Shown here: in pieces, positions 49,051-58,800 of the stretch
Position numbering within the stretch: position 1 is the stretch's first letter
How the letters are laid out: every line of letters starts with the position of its first letter
From: Thermoplasmatota archaeon
GTDB taxonomy: Archaea > Thermoplasmatota > Penumbrarchaeia > Penumbrarchaeales > Penumbrarchaeaceae
Length of the DNA: 64,000 nt
Assembly (NCBI GenBank): GCA_029762535.1
Contig: JARVGK010000009.1
Location: 1 to 64,000 of the forward strand
Reading direction: 5' to 3'
Translations under genes and position numbers: made by a program
The notes under the pieces: generated by a model
What the model saw: only the letters and a program-made list of their open reading frames with translations
The model's database searches: none
What the model was told of the DNA's origin: nothing

Positions 49051-49068
49051 TTTCAACAGTTGTTGAAA
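49051..49068. promoter_or_regulatory. abiE operator, copy 2
   Basis: Identical TTTCAACA-gt-TGTTGAAA, 115 bases from copy 1 and 130 bases before vapB. Its right flank is unlike that of copies 1 and 3. Confidence 0.65.
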
Positions 49069-49162
49069 ATGGCCAATTCAAATATGGCCATCCAAGATAC
49101 TGATGGATTTCTTCTTGGTCCGCCGGGAATGAAGGTACGTTCAAACAATGCTTCGAATATCT

Positions 49163-49182
49163 TTTAATATGTGTAAACACAT
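49163..49182 (+). promoter_or_regulatory. vapBC promoter with inverted-repeat operator candidate
   Basis: A TATA-like CTTTTAATAT ends just before ATGTGT-aa-ACACAT (49169-49182). The inverted repeat sits between the core promoter and the vapB start, the usual site of VapB autorepression. Confidence 0.5.
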
Positions 49183-49200
49183 GTAATACTAGGTAATGAC

Positions 49201-49428
49201 ATGGCCAATATGACGATCACCATTCCGAAGGAAATGAAGAACGACCTTGACCTTTTTCCCGAGATCAACTGGTCCGAGGTCGCCAGACAGGCATTCAGGG
49301 AAAAGATCGAGGATCTGAAATTCCTGTTGGAATACAAGAAGAACAGCAGGATGACCGAAGAGGATGCCTTGAGGCTTGGCAAAGAGGTCAACAGATCGCT
49401 TCATAAGCGTTATTCGGAGATGCGGTGA
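49201..49428 (+). CDS. VapB-type antitoxin (ribbon-helix-helix)
   Basis: A 75-residue protein with an N-terminal RHH pattern (MTITIPKEMKNDLDLFPEINWSEVARQAF in two parts: TITIPKEMKNDLDL, NWSEVARQAFREKI) and a charged C-terminal tail for toxin binding. It is directly followed by a PIN-domain gene (TGATG overlap), the standard VapBC order, and preceded by an inverted repeat. AGGTAATG precedes the ATG. Confidence 0.85.
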   Translation: MANMTITIPKEMKNDLDLFPEINWSEVARQAFREKIEDLKFLLEYKKNSRMTEEDALRLGKEVNRSLHKRYSEMR

Positions 49429-49859
49429 TGGACCTTGTATTGGATGCGAATGTCCTGTTCGCGGCCCTGATAAAGGATAATGTCACCGCCGAACTCATGT
49501 TCAAGGATACGATCCATCTATTCGCACCTGAATATCTCCTCGATGAATTTGCCGAGCATAAGGAGGAGATCATCGATAAAACAGATAGGAAAAGAGAGGA
49601 TTTCGACAGGTTCATCGAGATCCTTAAAAAAAGAATAACCTTTCACCCATACGATGATTTCAGTAAATGCCTGGACACGGCATTGAGGATCACTCCGGAT
49701 CCCGATGATGCCGAATATATCGCCCTGGCATTGAGCATCAAAGCGGATATCTGGTCGAATGACAGATCTCTTAAAATTATCAAGGAACTTAAAGTCTATT
49801 CCACTCGGGATATCATCAACATCTTACATGAGTTCGATAAGGGGGGAAATGATCATTGA
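49428..49859 (+). CDS. VapC-type PIN-domain toxin
   Basis: A 143-residue PIN-domain protein. The conserved acidic residues are seen in LVLDANVLFAALI (first Asp), LLDEFAEHKEEI (Glu), DPDDAEYIALAL and SNDRSLKIIKEL (Asp). VapC toxins cut tRNA or rRNA. ATG 49428 overlaps the vapB stop by one base; GTG 49425 is an alternative. Confidence 0.87.
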   Translation: MDLVLDANVLFAALIKDNVTAELMFKDTIHLFAPEYLLDEFAEHKEEIIDKTDRKREDFDRFIEILKKRITFHPYDDFSKCLDTALRITPDPDDAEYIALALSIKADIWSNDRSLKIIKELKVYSTRDIINILHEFDKGGNDH

Positions 49860-49915
49860 CCCGTTCATCACAAGGGACGGCAACGTTTTTATGAGGGCTC
49901 TACATTGATTTCGTT

Positions 49916-52900
49916 ATGGGACAGGCGAGGTCATTGCATGTGGGGATCGTTCTCCTACTTGTCATGAACATGCCTGTATTCGGATCGGGGGATCCCGATC
50001 CCGAAATCACCCGGGAGATCCCCCTACCGATCCCTGGAGACATCTCATCCGCTTTACACTCTTTAGCATCGGATCCCTTCATCGAGAACGGGGGCCAATG
50101 GGATCCCGAGATACTCTTTGTTACATCGACCGATGTGGGTAAAGTTGCTCTATGCAGAGGGGGGATCATCCAACGTGTCATGATTCAAGAGAGGTCTCGA
50201 CCCTCTCCCCAGCTCGACCGACCTCGAAGCACTGTGGCAGATTCGTGCGATATTGGGATCATGTTCGAGGGAGGATCCCCTTCCTTTGTAGTGGGGGAGG
50301 GCCGTGTAGATACCATTTACAATTATTATCTGGGCAATGACTCGTCAAGGTGGGCTACGGATTTGAATGGATACCGAAGCGTCCTCTATGCTGAGGTTTG
50401 GCCTGGTATTGACATTGTCTATCATCAAAGGGGAGGTCGGCTCAAGTATGACATAATTCTCTCCCCCGGAGCTGATCCCGACGAGGTAAAGTTGAAAATC
50501 GATGGAGCGAGATCGGTCCATATCTCAGAAGGATCATTGGTCATCTCTACACCGATTGGGGTGGACCTGATCGATTCGGAACCGATCGCAAATTACGATT
50601 CCGGAGAAAGCGTGGGGGTGGCTCTATCCCTCGATGAGAACGTTTACAGTTTCAATCTCGCTCCCTACGATTATTCCCGATCCGTCGTGATCGATCCGGA
50701 ATATAACGTGAATGCACTGAACTTCTCAACATATATTGGAGGGCGACAAGATGATCAACCTACGAGGATGGATACGGATCGATCAGGGGACATATACATC
50801 GTAGGTGATACTGGTTCTCAAGATTTTCCGCTCAAATATGCTTATCAAAATAGTCTCTTTGGAATTGATGCTTTTATTTTAAAATTGGATAAAGATGGAC
50901 CGGGAATCAAGTATTCCACCTTTATCGGCGGTTCGAGTTACGATATTGCAACCGATATAAAAATAGATTCAAGCGGATGCGCGTTCATCACAGGGAAGAC
51001 GGGTTCTAAAGATTTCCCGGTAACAGCTGGGGCTTACGATAATACTCTTGATTATTATGATCTATTCATCTTGAAATTGAACAATATCGGAAACGGACTA
51101 TTATATTCGACTTACCTGGGTGGATCAGGGGTTGAAGGCTATGGTGCGCGTCCGATCCTTTATTTGGATGAAGGAGATAGGATTTACATTGCATCAAATA
51201 CGAATTCTGACAATTTTCCCGTAACATCCGATGCCTTTCAAGCATCCTTGTCAAGTCCGTTGCAACATGATATGATAATCGTGAAGATGGATCTGTCATC
51301 TATGACCTTGCTCTATTCCACCTATCTTGGGGGAACGGACATGGATTATCCATCTTCCATTGTCGTTGCCAACGGTTACGCGTATATCGGGGGAACGACC
51401 TATTCAAATGATTTCAATGTAACGAGCGGCGCTTATCTGACGAGCAACAGCGGAGGTTCGACGGGTTTCATCCTGAAGTTCGATATGAAGCAGAGATCGC
51501 TCGTTTACTGCACTTATTTTGGGGGATCCGGCGATGATAAATTGAACGACATTGCAGTCGATGTCCAAGGCAATGTGTATGCATGCGGTAACACCGGATC
51601 GATCGATTTACCGGTCCCTTTTACTGCGCTCGGCACCACACTGAATGGGACCAGCGACGGTTTTGTGATGTGCTTGGATCCCAAAGGTAGTGCCCTTTTG
51701 TTCTCCTCTTTCATCGGAGGTAGCGGGGAAGAAGTGTTGAACGCTCTTTTCGTGGACCCCGATTCAAATATCCATCTGATAGGCTATGAGAAGGATCCGG
51801 ATGAAGACGGATTCGATTTCCCCACGATGGCAGGTGTGGTCCAGGAACAGGCAAGAGGGGGCGAAGAAGAGGTTGTTTATGTCAAGCTTGACAGCAATGC
51901 GAGCCATTATCTTTATTCCACGTTCCTCGGTGGAAATGGCGATGATAAGGGATTGGACATATTCGTTGATCCCTCAAGCGGAGAACCTGTCATACTTGGA
52001 TATACTTCATCAAGCAACTTCCCCGTCAAACCAGGGTCATTCGATACATCTTACACTTTTTATGAAATCTTTGTAACGAAGTTCGTCCTGACCTTTCCTC
52101 CGTCCAAGCCCCGGAATTTGGAGTCCAGGTCGGGGGATTCATTTGTCGAACTGAGATGGGATCCCCCTTCCGACGACGGAGGGGCACCGATCATAAAATA
52201 TTCAGTGTGGAGGGGATCACAGGGCGGGAACCTTAGCATGAGATTGGATAATGTCACGTGTCTCACCTATAACGACACGAGTGTGGAGAACGGGCATGTC
52301 TATTATTACGGCGTGAGGGCTCTGAACCGAGCGTGGGAGGGTCCGTTTTCGGACGAGGTTTCATCCTATCCCGTGTCGATTCCGACATCTCCCCGCAACC
52401 TCAGGGTCACTTCTTGGGGAGACGAGGTCCTTGAACTATCATGGATGTATCCGAATTATACCGGAGGGGAGGGCATCCCCATCCGTGGTTACAATCTCTA
52501 CAGGATCGCCGCAGGCGAGCCCGAGCCACTGAAGATATCGATCGATGGTTCATTGCTGCACTATTCCGATGAGAATGTAATGAACGGTGTGAACTACAGT
52601 TACCGTGCTACCGCCTTTAACGATCACGGTGAATCCCCTCCGAGCGATCCCGTGCATGCCGTTCCCATGACGATCCCGACGGGCGTGACTGATCCGTATG
52701 TCTTGTGCGGTAGTCGATTCGCACACCTGTTCTGGGGTCCGCCCGATGACGACGGTGGGAGCCCGATACTGGATTACATGATCTTGAGGGAAGAGGGGCT
52801 CGATAAGAAGCTCATAACGCTGGATGGTAACCATACGGAATACAACGATACGTCCCTCGTCAACGGAAAGAGCTACAACTACACCATCAAGGCTCGGAAC

Positions 52901-54259
52901 GTGGTCGGTTTCGGACCCCTGTCCGATTTCGCGACCTGCGAGCCAATGGGCCGCCCCTCGTCCCCCCGCAGCGTGATACTGGAAGTCCATCCCGGTTCCA
53001 TAACCCTGTCGTGGTTTCCGCCGTCGGACAATGGCGGGTCAGATATAGAGGAATATCTCATTTATCGCTCCATGGACGGATCGGAATGGACGATGATCAT
53101 GTCAGTTCCTTTCACGGACCTCTCATATACTGATAAATGCCTGATCAACGGAAAGACCTATCATTACACTATCACCGTAAAGAACCATTTTCAGGAATCC
53201 GAACCCTCGATCGCTCTGAACGGTACGCCGTTGGACGTTCCCGGGATGCCACCGATGCTGACCCTGACCGCTGGTGACGGTTACGTTCTCCTCAATTGGG
53301 AGACATCAACGATCGATGGCGGAACCCCTATCCTTGGCTTCTGGATACTCCGGGGAAAGAACGAGTCCTCGATGGTATCCATGATCGAGGTCGGAGCCAA
53401 CGTCCTCATGTTCAACGATACGACCGTTGAGAACGGAAAGGAATATCTCTATCAGGTCAAGGCGTTCAATGCGTTCGGGATGGGACGTGGAACCGGGTTC
53501 ATCTCCGCGATTCCTGCAGGCCTTCCGTCACCTCCCGTAATAGTCGTAGTTACATCGGGCGACAGGTTTGTGGAGATAGAATGGTCGGAGCCCCTTGTGA
53601 ACGGCGGCTTTCCGATCAATACGGTTAGAATCTACAAATGGACGGAGAACTCCTCCGCATCAGTGATCCTCAGGACAGATGATGTACAGGGATCGTTCAA
53701 AGACATATCAGTTGAGAACGGGATCACATACATGTATGCTATGAGTTGCGAAAATGATATCGGAGAGGGGTCCAGATCCTGTGTGTTAAATGCAACTCCA
53801 TTAGGACAACCCTCGGCACCGACGAGATTGTCGATCAACCCCCTATCCCCGACCTCGGTTGAGATAAGCTGGGGATCTCCCCAGGACACCGGAGGATCGC
53901 CGATCGTGAGCTATCACATCTACAGGTCGGAGGATTCCGAATCCTGGCGTAAGATCGCTTTTATAAGCGGTGACGAGCTGAATTACACGGATCCCAACCT
54001 GGACTCTGGCAGGGTTTATTGGTACAGGGTTTCGGCCGAGAACGCTCAGGGAGAAGGTCCGCATGGGGAAGAGATATCCATCGAGTTGAAGGAGAGTGGC
54101 GGGTTCTCGGGCATGTATCTCCTGATTGCCGGGGCGGTGCTGTTCCTGATCATTCTCGGGTCCGCGCTGGGGTTGGCCATATTACGAAGGAAAAAAGGAT
54201 CCTTTGAAAGTCCTGCCCCGGGAGAAGTGGAGGCATCACCATGCGATATGGATACTTGA
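49916..54259 (+). CDS. Giant surface protein: N-terminal DUF7948-like domain, SBBP beta-propeller repeats, seven FN3 domains
   Basis: A 1447-residue secreted protein. After a short signal (residues 1-25) comes a domain of about 210 residues with the ENGGQWDPEILF start that precedes SBBP repeats in many archaeal proteins. Residues about 265-725 hold SBBP-like repeats (STYIGG, STFIGG, STYLGG and similar words about every 50-60 residues). Seven fibronectin type III domains follow (first at about 728, P-SKPRNLESRSG, last ending near 1390), then a membrane helix (about 1399-1423) and basic tail. The N-terminus is nearly identical to the gene at 55801, so they are recent paralogues. GTTTTTATGA about 27 bases upstream suggests a leaderless transcript. 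The SBBP part (about 50700-52100) is lower in GC than the FN3 part. Confidence 0.85.
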   Translation: MGQARSLHVGIVLLLVMNMPVFGSGDPDPEITREIPLPIPGDISSALHSLASDPFIENGGQWDPEILFVTSTDVGKVALCRGGIIQRVMIQERSRPSPQLDRPRSTVADSCDIGIMFEGGSPSFVVGEGRVDTIYNYYLGNDSSRWATDLNGYRSVLYAEVWPGIDIVYHQRGGRLKYDIILSPGADPDEVKLKIDGARSVHISEGSLVISTPIGVDLIDSEPIANYDSGESVGVALSLDENVYSFNLAPYDYSRSVVIDPEYNVNALNFSTYIGGRQDDQPTRMDTDRSGDIYIVGDTGSQDFPLKYAYQNSLFGIDAFILKLDKDGPGIKYSTFIGGSSYDIATDIKIDSSGCAFITGKTGSKDFPVTAGAYDNTLDYYDLFILKLNNIGNGLLYSTYLGGSGVEGYGARPILYLDEGDRIYIASNTNSDNFPVTSDAFQASLSSPLQHDMIIVKMDLSSMTLLYSTYLGGTDMDYPSSIVVANGYAYIGGTTYSNDFNVTSGAYLTSNSGGSTGFILKFDMKQRSLVYCTYFGGSGDDKLNDIAVDVQGNVYACGNTGSIDLPVPFTALGTTLNGTSDGFVMCLDPKGSALLFSSFIGGSGEEVLNALFVDPDSNIHLIGYEKDPDEDGFDFPTMAGVVQEQARGGEEEVVYVKLDSNASHYLYSTFLGGNGDDKGLDIFVDPSSGEPVILGYTSSSNFPVKPGSFDTSYTFYEIFVTKFVLTFPPSKPRNLESRSGDSFVELRWDPPSDDGGAPIIKYSVWRGSQGGNLSMRLDNVTCLTYNDTSVENGHVYYYGVRALNRAWEGPFSDEVSSYPVSIPTSPRNLRVTSWGDEVLELSWMYPNYTGGEGIPIRGYNLYRIAAGEPEPLKISIDGSLLHYSDENVMNGVNYSYRATAFNDHGESPPSDPVHAVPMTIPTGVTDPYVLCGSRFAHLFWGPPDDDGGSPILDYMILREEGLDKKLITLDGNHTEYNDTSLVNGKSYNYTIKARNVVGFGPLSDFATCEPMGRPSSPRSVILEVHPGSITLSWFPPSDNGGSDIEEYLIYRSMDGSEWTMIMSVPFTDLSYTDKCLINGKTYHYTITVKNHFQESEPSIALNGTPLDVPGMPPMLTLTAGDGYVLLNWETSTIDGGTPILGFWILRGKNESSMVSMIEVGANVLMFNDTTVENGKEYLYQVKAFNAFGMGRGTGFISAIPAGLPSPPVIVVVTSGDRFVEIEWSEPLVNGGFPINTVRIYKWTENSSASVILRTDDVQGSFKDISVENGITYMYAMSCENDIGEGSRSCVLNATPLGQPSAPTRLSINPLSPTSVEISWGSPQDTGGSPIVSYHIYRSEDSESWRKIAFISGDELNYTDPNLDSGRVYWYRVSAENAQGEGPHGEEISIELKESGGFSGMYLLIAGAVLFLIILGSALGLAILRRKKGSFESPAPGEVEASPCDMDT

Positions 54260-54295
54260 ATGAGGTGCCCTGTGCAGAGGGCATCCTTGACCTAT

Positions 54296-54358
54296 GGTCC
54301 TTTTCCTTGTTTCGTTCTCTTAGCAGACGCCCCTTCATCCCAAGGAGCCGGTGATATG
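54296..54358 (-). pseudogene. Fragment of an AbiEii-like toxin gene
   Basis: Minus-strand translation contains LLGMKGRLLRERNKEKD, closely matching GMKGRLLGERYKEKDAYD of the intact toxin (DNA about 47332-47397). Nothing else of the gene remains and neither end is a gene boundary. Confidence 0.7.
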
Positions 54359-54440
54359 TCGCATCCCGATCTCGACGATAGAGTGAGGGAGCTGGTGAGA
54401 TCCCCTTAGGAGGGGGATCCCCGCGCCGGATCCGAATGAG
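54358..54440 (+). repeat. 83-bp copy of the M48 protease gene end plus dispersed repeat
   Basis: About 79 of 83 bases match 46992-47074: the last 17 codons of the protease, its stop, and the GGGGATCCCC/CGGATCCG repeat. The left join to the AbiEii fragment occurs at the shared word GCATCC(C/T)GATCTC, a microhomology junction. Confidence 0.8.
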
Positions 54441-54481
54441 ATTCCTTGACCACGGCAACGATCCCTTCGGGATCCGTGTTG

Positions 54482-54516
54482 TTTCAACAGTTGTTGAAAA
54501 TGCTTCCTATTATTAA
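54482..54516 (-). promoter_or_regulatory. Orphan abiE operator (copy 3) with its TATA-like box
   Basis: TTTCAACA-gt-TGTTGAAA (54482-54499) followed by GCTTCCTATTATTAAA, as upstream of abiEi, but on the minus strand no abiEi gene follows. It is either a relic or a titration site for AbiEi. Confidence 0.55.
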
Positions 54517-54624
54517 ATCTTACAATAACATGTCGTTTCATACGATCCAAAGTATATCATTGATCCTTCACACTCCAATCAGTAAAGGATCGCTCCTAAT
54601 AGCCAGCTATAATGGGATCCCCCA

Positions 54625-55065
54625 TCATTTCTTTATTGATGCGGCCGTCATCAAATGCTCGATCCTTTCTATGAACGAACTGGCCCTCTCCAAGGCATCC
54701 GATGATTCTTCATCATCGGTCCCGAGGGATTCTACACCGTAGAACCATTGATGTCTCTCAAGACGATACGTATCCAGCCACGATATCATATCCAGTCCCA
54801 GATCATCTTTATGTTTTTCCATGAGATAGAGAACTACACAATAATGATTCTTTTCGACGACCCCCTCACTGAAAAGAAGCGATCTTGCCGCTTGGAACAT
54901 AGCTGCATATGATGCGACCACGGATTCGTCGAAGAACCCGCTCTCATTGAGGTCAGCGGCCCTCTGTATTTTCTGGTTTGCCATCTCCATCGATCTTTCC
55001 GACATGGATATGTTGGGATCGACCTTTCTCAACATACGACCCTTGAAACAATCCTCCAACCTCAT
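54625..55065 (-). CDS. HEPN-domain protein, toxin of an MNT-HEPN pair
   Basis: A 146-residue all-helical HEPN protein (MRLEDCFKGRMLRKVDPN start). The segment TYRLERHQWFYG contains the Arg and His spaced as in HEPN ribonucleases. Its start overlaps the nucleotidyltransferase stop by 4 bases, typical for MNT-HEPN toxin-antitoxin pairs, in which MNT adenylylates or otherwise inactivates the HEPN RNase. Confidence 0.82.
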   Translation of the reverse strand: MRLEDCFKGRMLRKVDPNISMSERSMEMANQKIQRAADLNESGFFDESVVASYAAMFQAARSLLFSEGVVEKNHYCVVLYLMEKHKDDLGLDMISWLDTYRLERHQWFYGVESLGTDDEESSDALERASSFIERIEHLMTAASIKK

Positions 55066-55619
55066 AATGCAACCAACCTTTTACCATGGAGCGTGATCCC
55101 ATCCGAAATGACCTCAAGGTAGAAAGCCCTGTTCGTCATTGATTGCTTCTCCCATTCGTCAGGCCTCATCTGAACGATCGAGATCTCCGGTTCGTGGATC
55201 CCTAACGTATCGCGGGCGATCCTCTTCCTTGTCGATGAGATCACAAGCAGATCGATATCGCTTTTCCGATCGTTCTTGCCCGAGGCATAGCTGCCGTAAA
55301 GGACGATAGATATGATCCCTTCGTTCTCTTGGATCAACCTCTGAACGATCCCTCTCTCCTTTACCTTGGCGAGGTTGTATGATATCTTAAGGTACCTCAA
55401 CGTCATGTCATCCAAGTTGGCCCTGAAAAGAGTATGGTTCTTTTCAGCGTACTTGACCACAAGATCGTCCTTTACCAGTATATCGAGGCATCGCTTCACC
55501 GTCATGGGACTCATCTCAAGATTTCTGGCGATCTCCCTGAGGTAGAACCCCTCATAAGGATCTTCGATCAGCCGTGATAGGACCTTGATAGTGTTTATAT
55601 TTTGATACAGTTGTATCAT
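55062..55619 (-). CDS. HTH plus minimal nucleotidyltransferase, antitoxin of the HEPN pair
   Basis: A 185-residue protein starting MIQLYQNINTIKVLSRL at ATG 55619; TATA-like CTATATTTATTC lies about 27 bases upstream, so a leaderless start fits and the 15-residue extension from 55664 is not needed. An N-terminal winged helix (FYLREIARNLEMSPMTVKR) precedes the nucleotidyltransferase core with GSYASGKNDRKSDIDLLV. The HTH fusion allows autoregulation at the inverted repeat over its own start. Confidence 0.83.
   Translation of the reverse strand: MIQLYQNINTIKVLSRLIEDPYEGFYLREIARNLEMSPMTVKRCLDILVKDDLVVKYAEKNHTLFRANLDDMTLRYLKISYNLAKVKERGIVQRLIQENEGIISIVLYGSYASGKNDRKSDIDLLVISSTRKRIARDTLGIHEPEISIVQMRPDEWEKQSMTNRAFYLEVISDGITLHGKRLVAL
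55603..55618. promoter_or_regulatory. Inverted repeat at the MNT gene start (TGATACA/TGTATCA)
   Basis: A 7-bp inverted repeat with 2-base spacer overlies the start codon and expected transcript start of the HTH-MNT gene, the likely autoregulatory site. Confidence 0.55.
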
Positions 55620-55680
55620 AATATGGACATATATGATATGAATAAATATAGTTTTCGTTACCATACTTTCATAAGATCGA

Positions 55681-55718
55681 AGGAGGGGGATCCCCGCGCC
55701 GGATCCGAATGAGATCCC
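55681..55718. repeat. Dispersed GGGGATCCCC/CGGATCCG repeat, copy upstream of the second giant gene
   Basis: AGGAGGGGGATCCCCGCGCC followed by GGATCCGAATGAGATCCCGG, sharing 33 bases with 54407-54440 and 20 bases with the abiE spacer (48994-49015). Confidence 0.75.
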
Positions 55719-55800
55719 GGTAGTTACACGATCATATCCGCCATATGTTTGTTAAAAGAACGGGTTAATGTAATATACCGGCCTTCTTCTTTGTATCGAT

Positions 55801-58800
55801 ATGAGGTGTGTGGTCTCGATCAGCATCGCATTGATCATGCTCCTCCTTGTCATGAACATACCTGTGTTCGGATCGGGGGATCCCGATACAGAGATCACCC
55901 AGGATATTCCCCTCCCGATCCCCGGGGATGTCCTGTCCATTGTCAGCTCCCTTGCATCTGGACCTTTCATAGAGAACAGAGGCCAATGGGATCCCTCGAT
56001 ATTATACATGATCTCCAACGAGTACGGGAAGATGGCCCTTGCCAAAGACGGGATCTACCACTGGGTCCACAAATTCGAAAGAAGGGAAACCGATCCCATT
56101 GAGGATGCCCCAGAGTTCGAAATGATCGACTCTTGTCTTATCAAAGCCCTCTTCGAGGGCGGATCCCCTTCCTCCGTCCAGGGAGAGGATCCCGTCCAGA
56201 CGAGTTACAACTTCTTCCTTGGCAACGACAGCTCAAGGTGGGCGTCGGATGTCAGAGGGTATGGATCCGTCCTCTACGAAGACGTTTGGGACGGGATCGA
56301 CATCCATTACTATCAGAAAGAGGGCAGGGTCAAGTATGATCTCCTCCTCTCCCCCGGGGCAGATCCAGATCTGATAAGGATGAGGATCGAGGGGGCGGGA
56401 TCCATACGAAATGATGGTGGCGACCTGATCATATCCACGCCGATAGGAGTGGATCTCCTCGATTCGGGGCTGGTCTCTTATTATACGACGGGGGAGCATA
56501 TTCCATCCTCATTTCTACTCGAGGGGAACATATACGGCTTTGACATCGGACCGTATGATAGGACGAGATCGATCGTGATCGATCCTCTGGTCGCATCCAC
56601 TTATGCGGGTGGAACGGACCGAGATATCGCTAAGAAGGTGATGAGTGATGATGATGGTAATTGGATAGTTGCTGGAGAAACATTTTCAACCGATCTTCCG
56701 GTAACGACGGGTGTGATCCAGTCCATTCATTCCGGAAAAAGAGATTGTGCGATCCTCAAATTCGATCATAGGATGAAGAATTTGATATTCGCTACATATT
56801 ATGGTGGTTCTGATAATGAATTTTTAAATGACATGTCTTTGATCGGAAATGATATAATTATTGGAGGGTACTCAAATTCTTATGATCTTCCTATTACAAA
56901 CGGTTCTTTATATGAGAGTTATAATGGTAATTGGGACGGTTTTCTCGCCAGAATAGATAGTAAAGGATCCAACTTGACGTTCTCAACATATATCGGGGGT
57001 CCAGAATTTGATTCTGTTGAATCTATTAAAGTGAATAATAATAACATGGATATATACATTACCGGAAGAATTAGTTCAAATAATTACCCCATCACGAATA
57101 ATTCAATGTACAAAGAGAATCTATACTATGGTTTCTTATCGATATTATCATCGGATTGTTCGGAATTTATTTATTCTACATATTTTTCTGCTGGATCTTT
57201 TATTGAATTAATGGATAATGGGTATGTGGTCATTGCTGTTTCAAATTCTATACGTGATTATCCTACCACTCCTGGATCATATGATACTACCCATAATGGT
57301 AATGTTGATATTTATATCGCTTGTTTTGATATACAAAATAATTCTTATATATTCGCTACATATATCGGTGGAGTTGAAAATGATATTGTAGTTTCTATGA
57401 ATATTGATATGAACAATAACATATACATAACAGGTACTACATATTCGAATAATTTTCCCGTTACCTCTGACGCATACAGCAGGAAGAAGGATGATACATT
57501 CGTATCCGTACTGAGTTCTGACGGAAAATATCTGCTGCATTCCACGTTCATCGGCGGCAGCGATATAGAGGTCGTCTCTTCGATAGCTTTGGACGGCCAG
57601 GGTTATCCGTTCATAACCGGCTATACCAGGTCCGGGGACTATCCCACGACATGGGGATCCTATGATAGATCCTACAATCAGGGCATTGATTCTTTCATCA
57701 CATCATTTGACAGGAACCTTTCATACCTGCGCTATTCCACATATTTCGGGGGATCGAGCAACGATTATGCATTAGATATCTATATGGACGAACTCGATCA
57801 GGCCGTGATAGCGGGCGAGACCTATTCCTCCGATCTACCAACGGTCTGGGGCTGTTACGATGTGACCTGGAACGGTCATTACGACATGTTCATATCAGTT
57901 ATCAACATCTCGACTCCACCATCCGAGCCCCTATCCTTATCCGGGGACATATCTGACGGATGCATATCCTTGGAATGGGATCCCCCGCTGTCGAATGGCG
58001 GCGCCAACATCACCGGGTACAATATCTATCGTGGTCGTACCGCGGACAACATGTCCTCGGTAGCAAGGGGGGTCCAAACCCTATCATACGATGACAGGAC
58101 CATCGTCAACGGCCGGTCTTATGTTTATCATGTCACGGCCGTGAACGCGGCAGGCGAATCAAACGCCAGCGATAACGTCACGGTGTTCGATGACATGGTT
58201 CCGATCTTCCTGTCCGATCTGACGCCTGAGTCCGTGAACAATGGAGATATGCTCTTTTTCTCCGTGATCGTATCCGACAACGTCCTTGTCACAGAGGTGT
58301 CCCTATCATTTCGGATCGATGATGGGGATTCTGATAAAGTGGATATGGTTCGGGACGGAATATTCTGGAACCATTCGACGACTGTCCCGAACGAGCATAT
58401 CCGCTTTGTTCATTATCGATTCACCGCAGCGGATCCCTCCGGCAATTCCAATTCCACGAAAGAGAAAAGTATACTGATCATCGACTCGGAACCGCCCTTG
58501 CTCCATTCTTTCAATGTCCCCTCTGTCGTCAAGCCCGAGAGGACCGTGTCCCTGGATCTGGCAACGAGCGACAACGTGGGCGTGTTGAGCGCCGAGGTCG
58601 AGCACTGGTACGATGATGTATCCCCGGTGATCTGCCCCCTGGTCCGTAAGGACGGAATGAAATGGGGCTTGAACCTGAGCGCCCCCCCCGTCCAGACAGT
58701 TTGGAGGATCGTCTTTCACTCACATGACGGCACGAACCGTGCCTCATCGGACCTCTTCAACGTCTCCGTTATCGATTCGGATCCGCCAACGTTCCTGGAC

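Larger units (their letters stand above)
54260..54624. other. Mosaic of fragments: decayed AbiEii piece, M48 3' end, permuted abiE operator unit
   Basis: No intact gene. In order: a short lead-in, a minus-strand piece of an AbiEii homologue (54296-54358), 83 bases matching the M48 gene end and its downstream repeat (54358-54440), the abiE spacer/operator unit in permuted order (54428-54516), and about 100 AT-rich bases before the HEPN stop. Confidence 0.7.
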
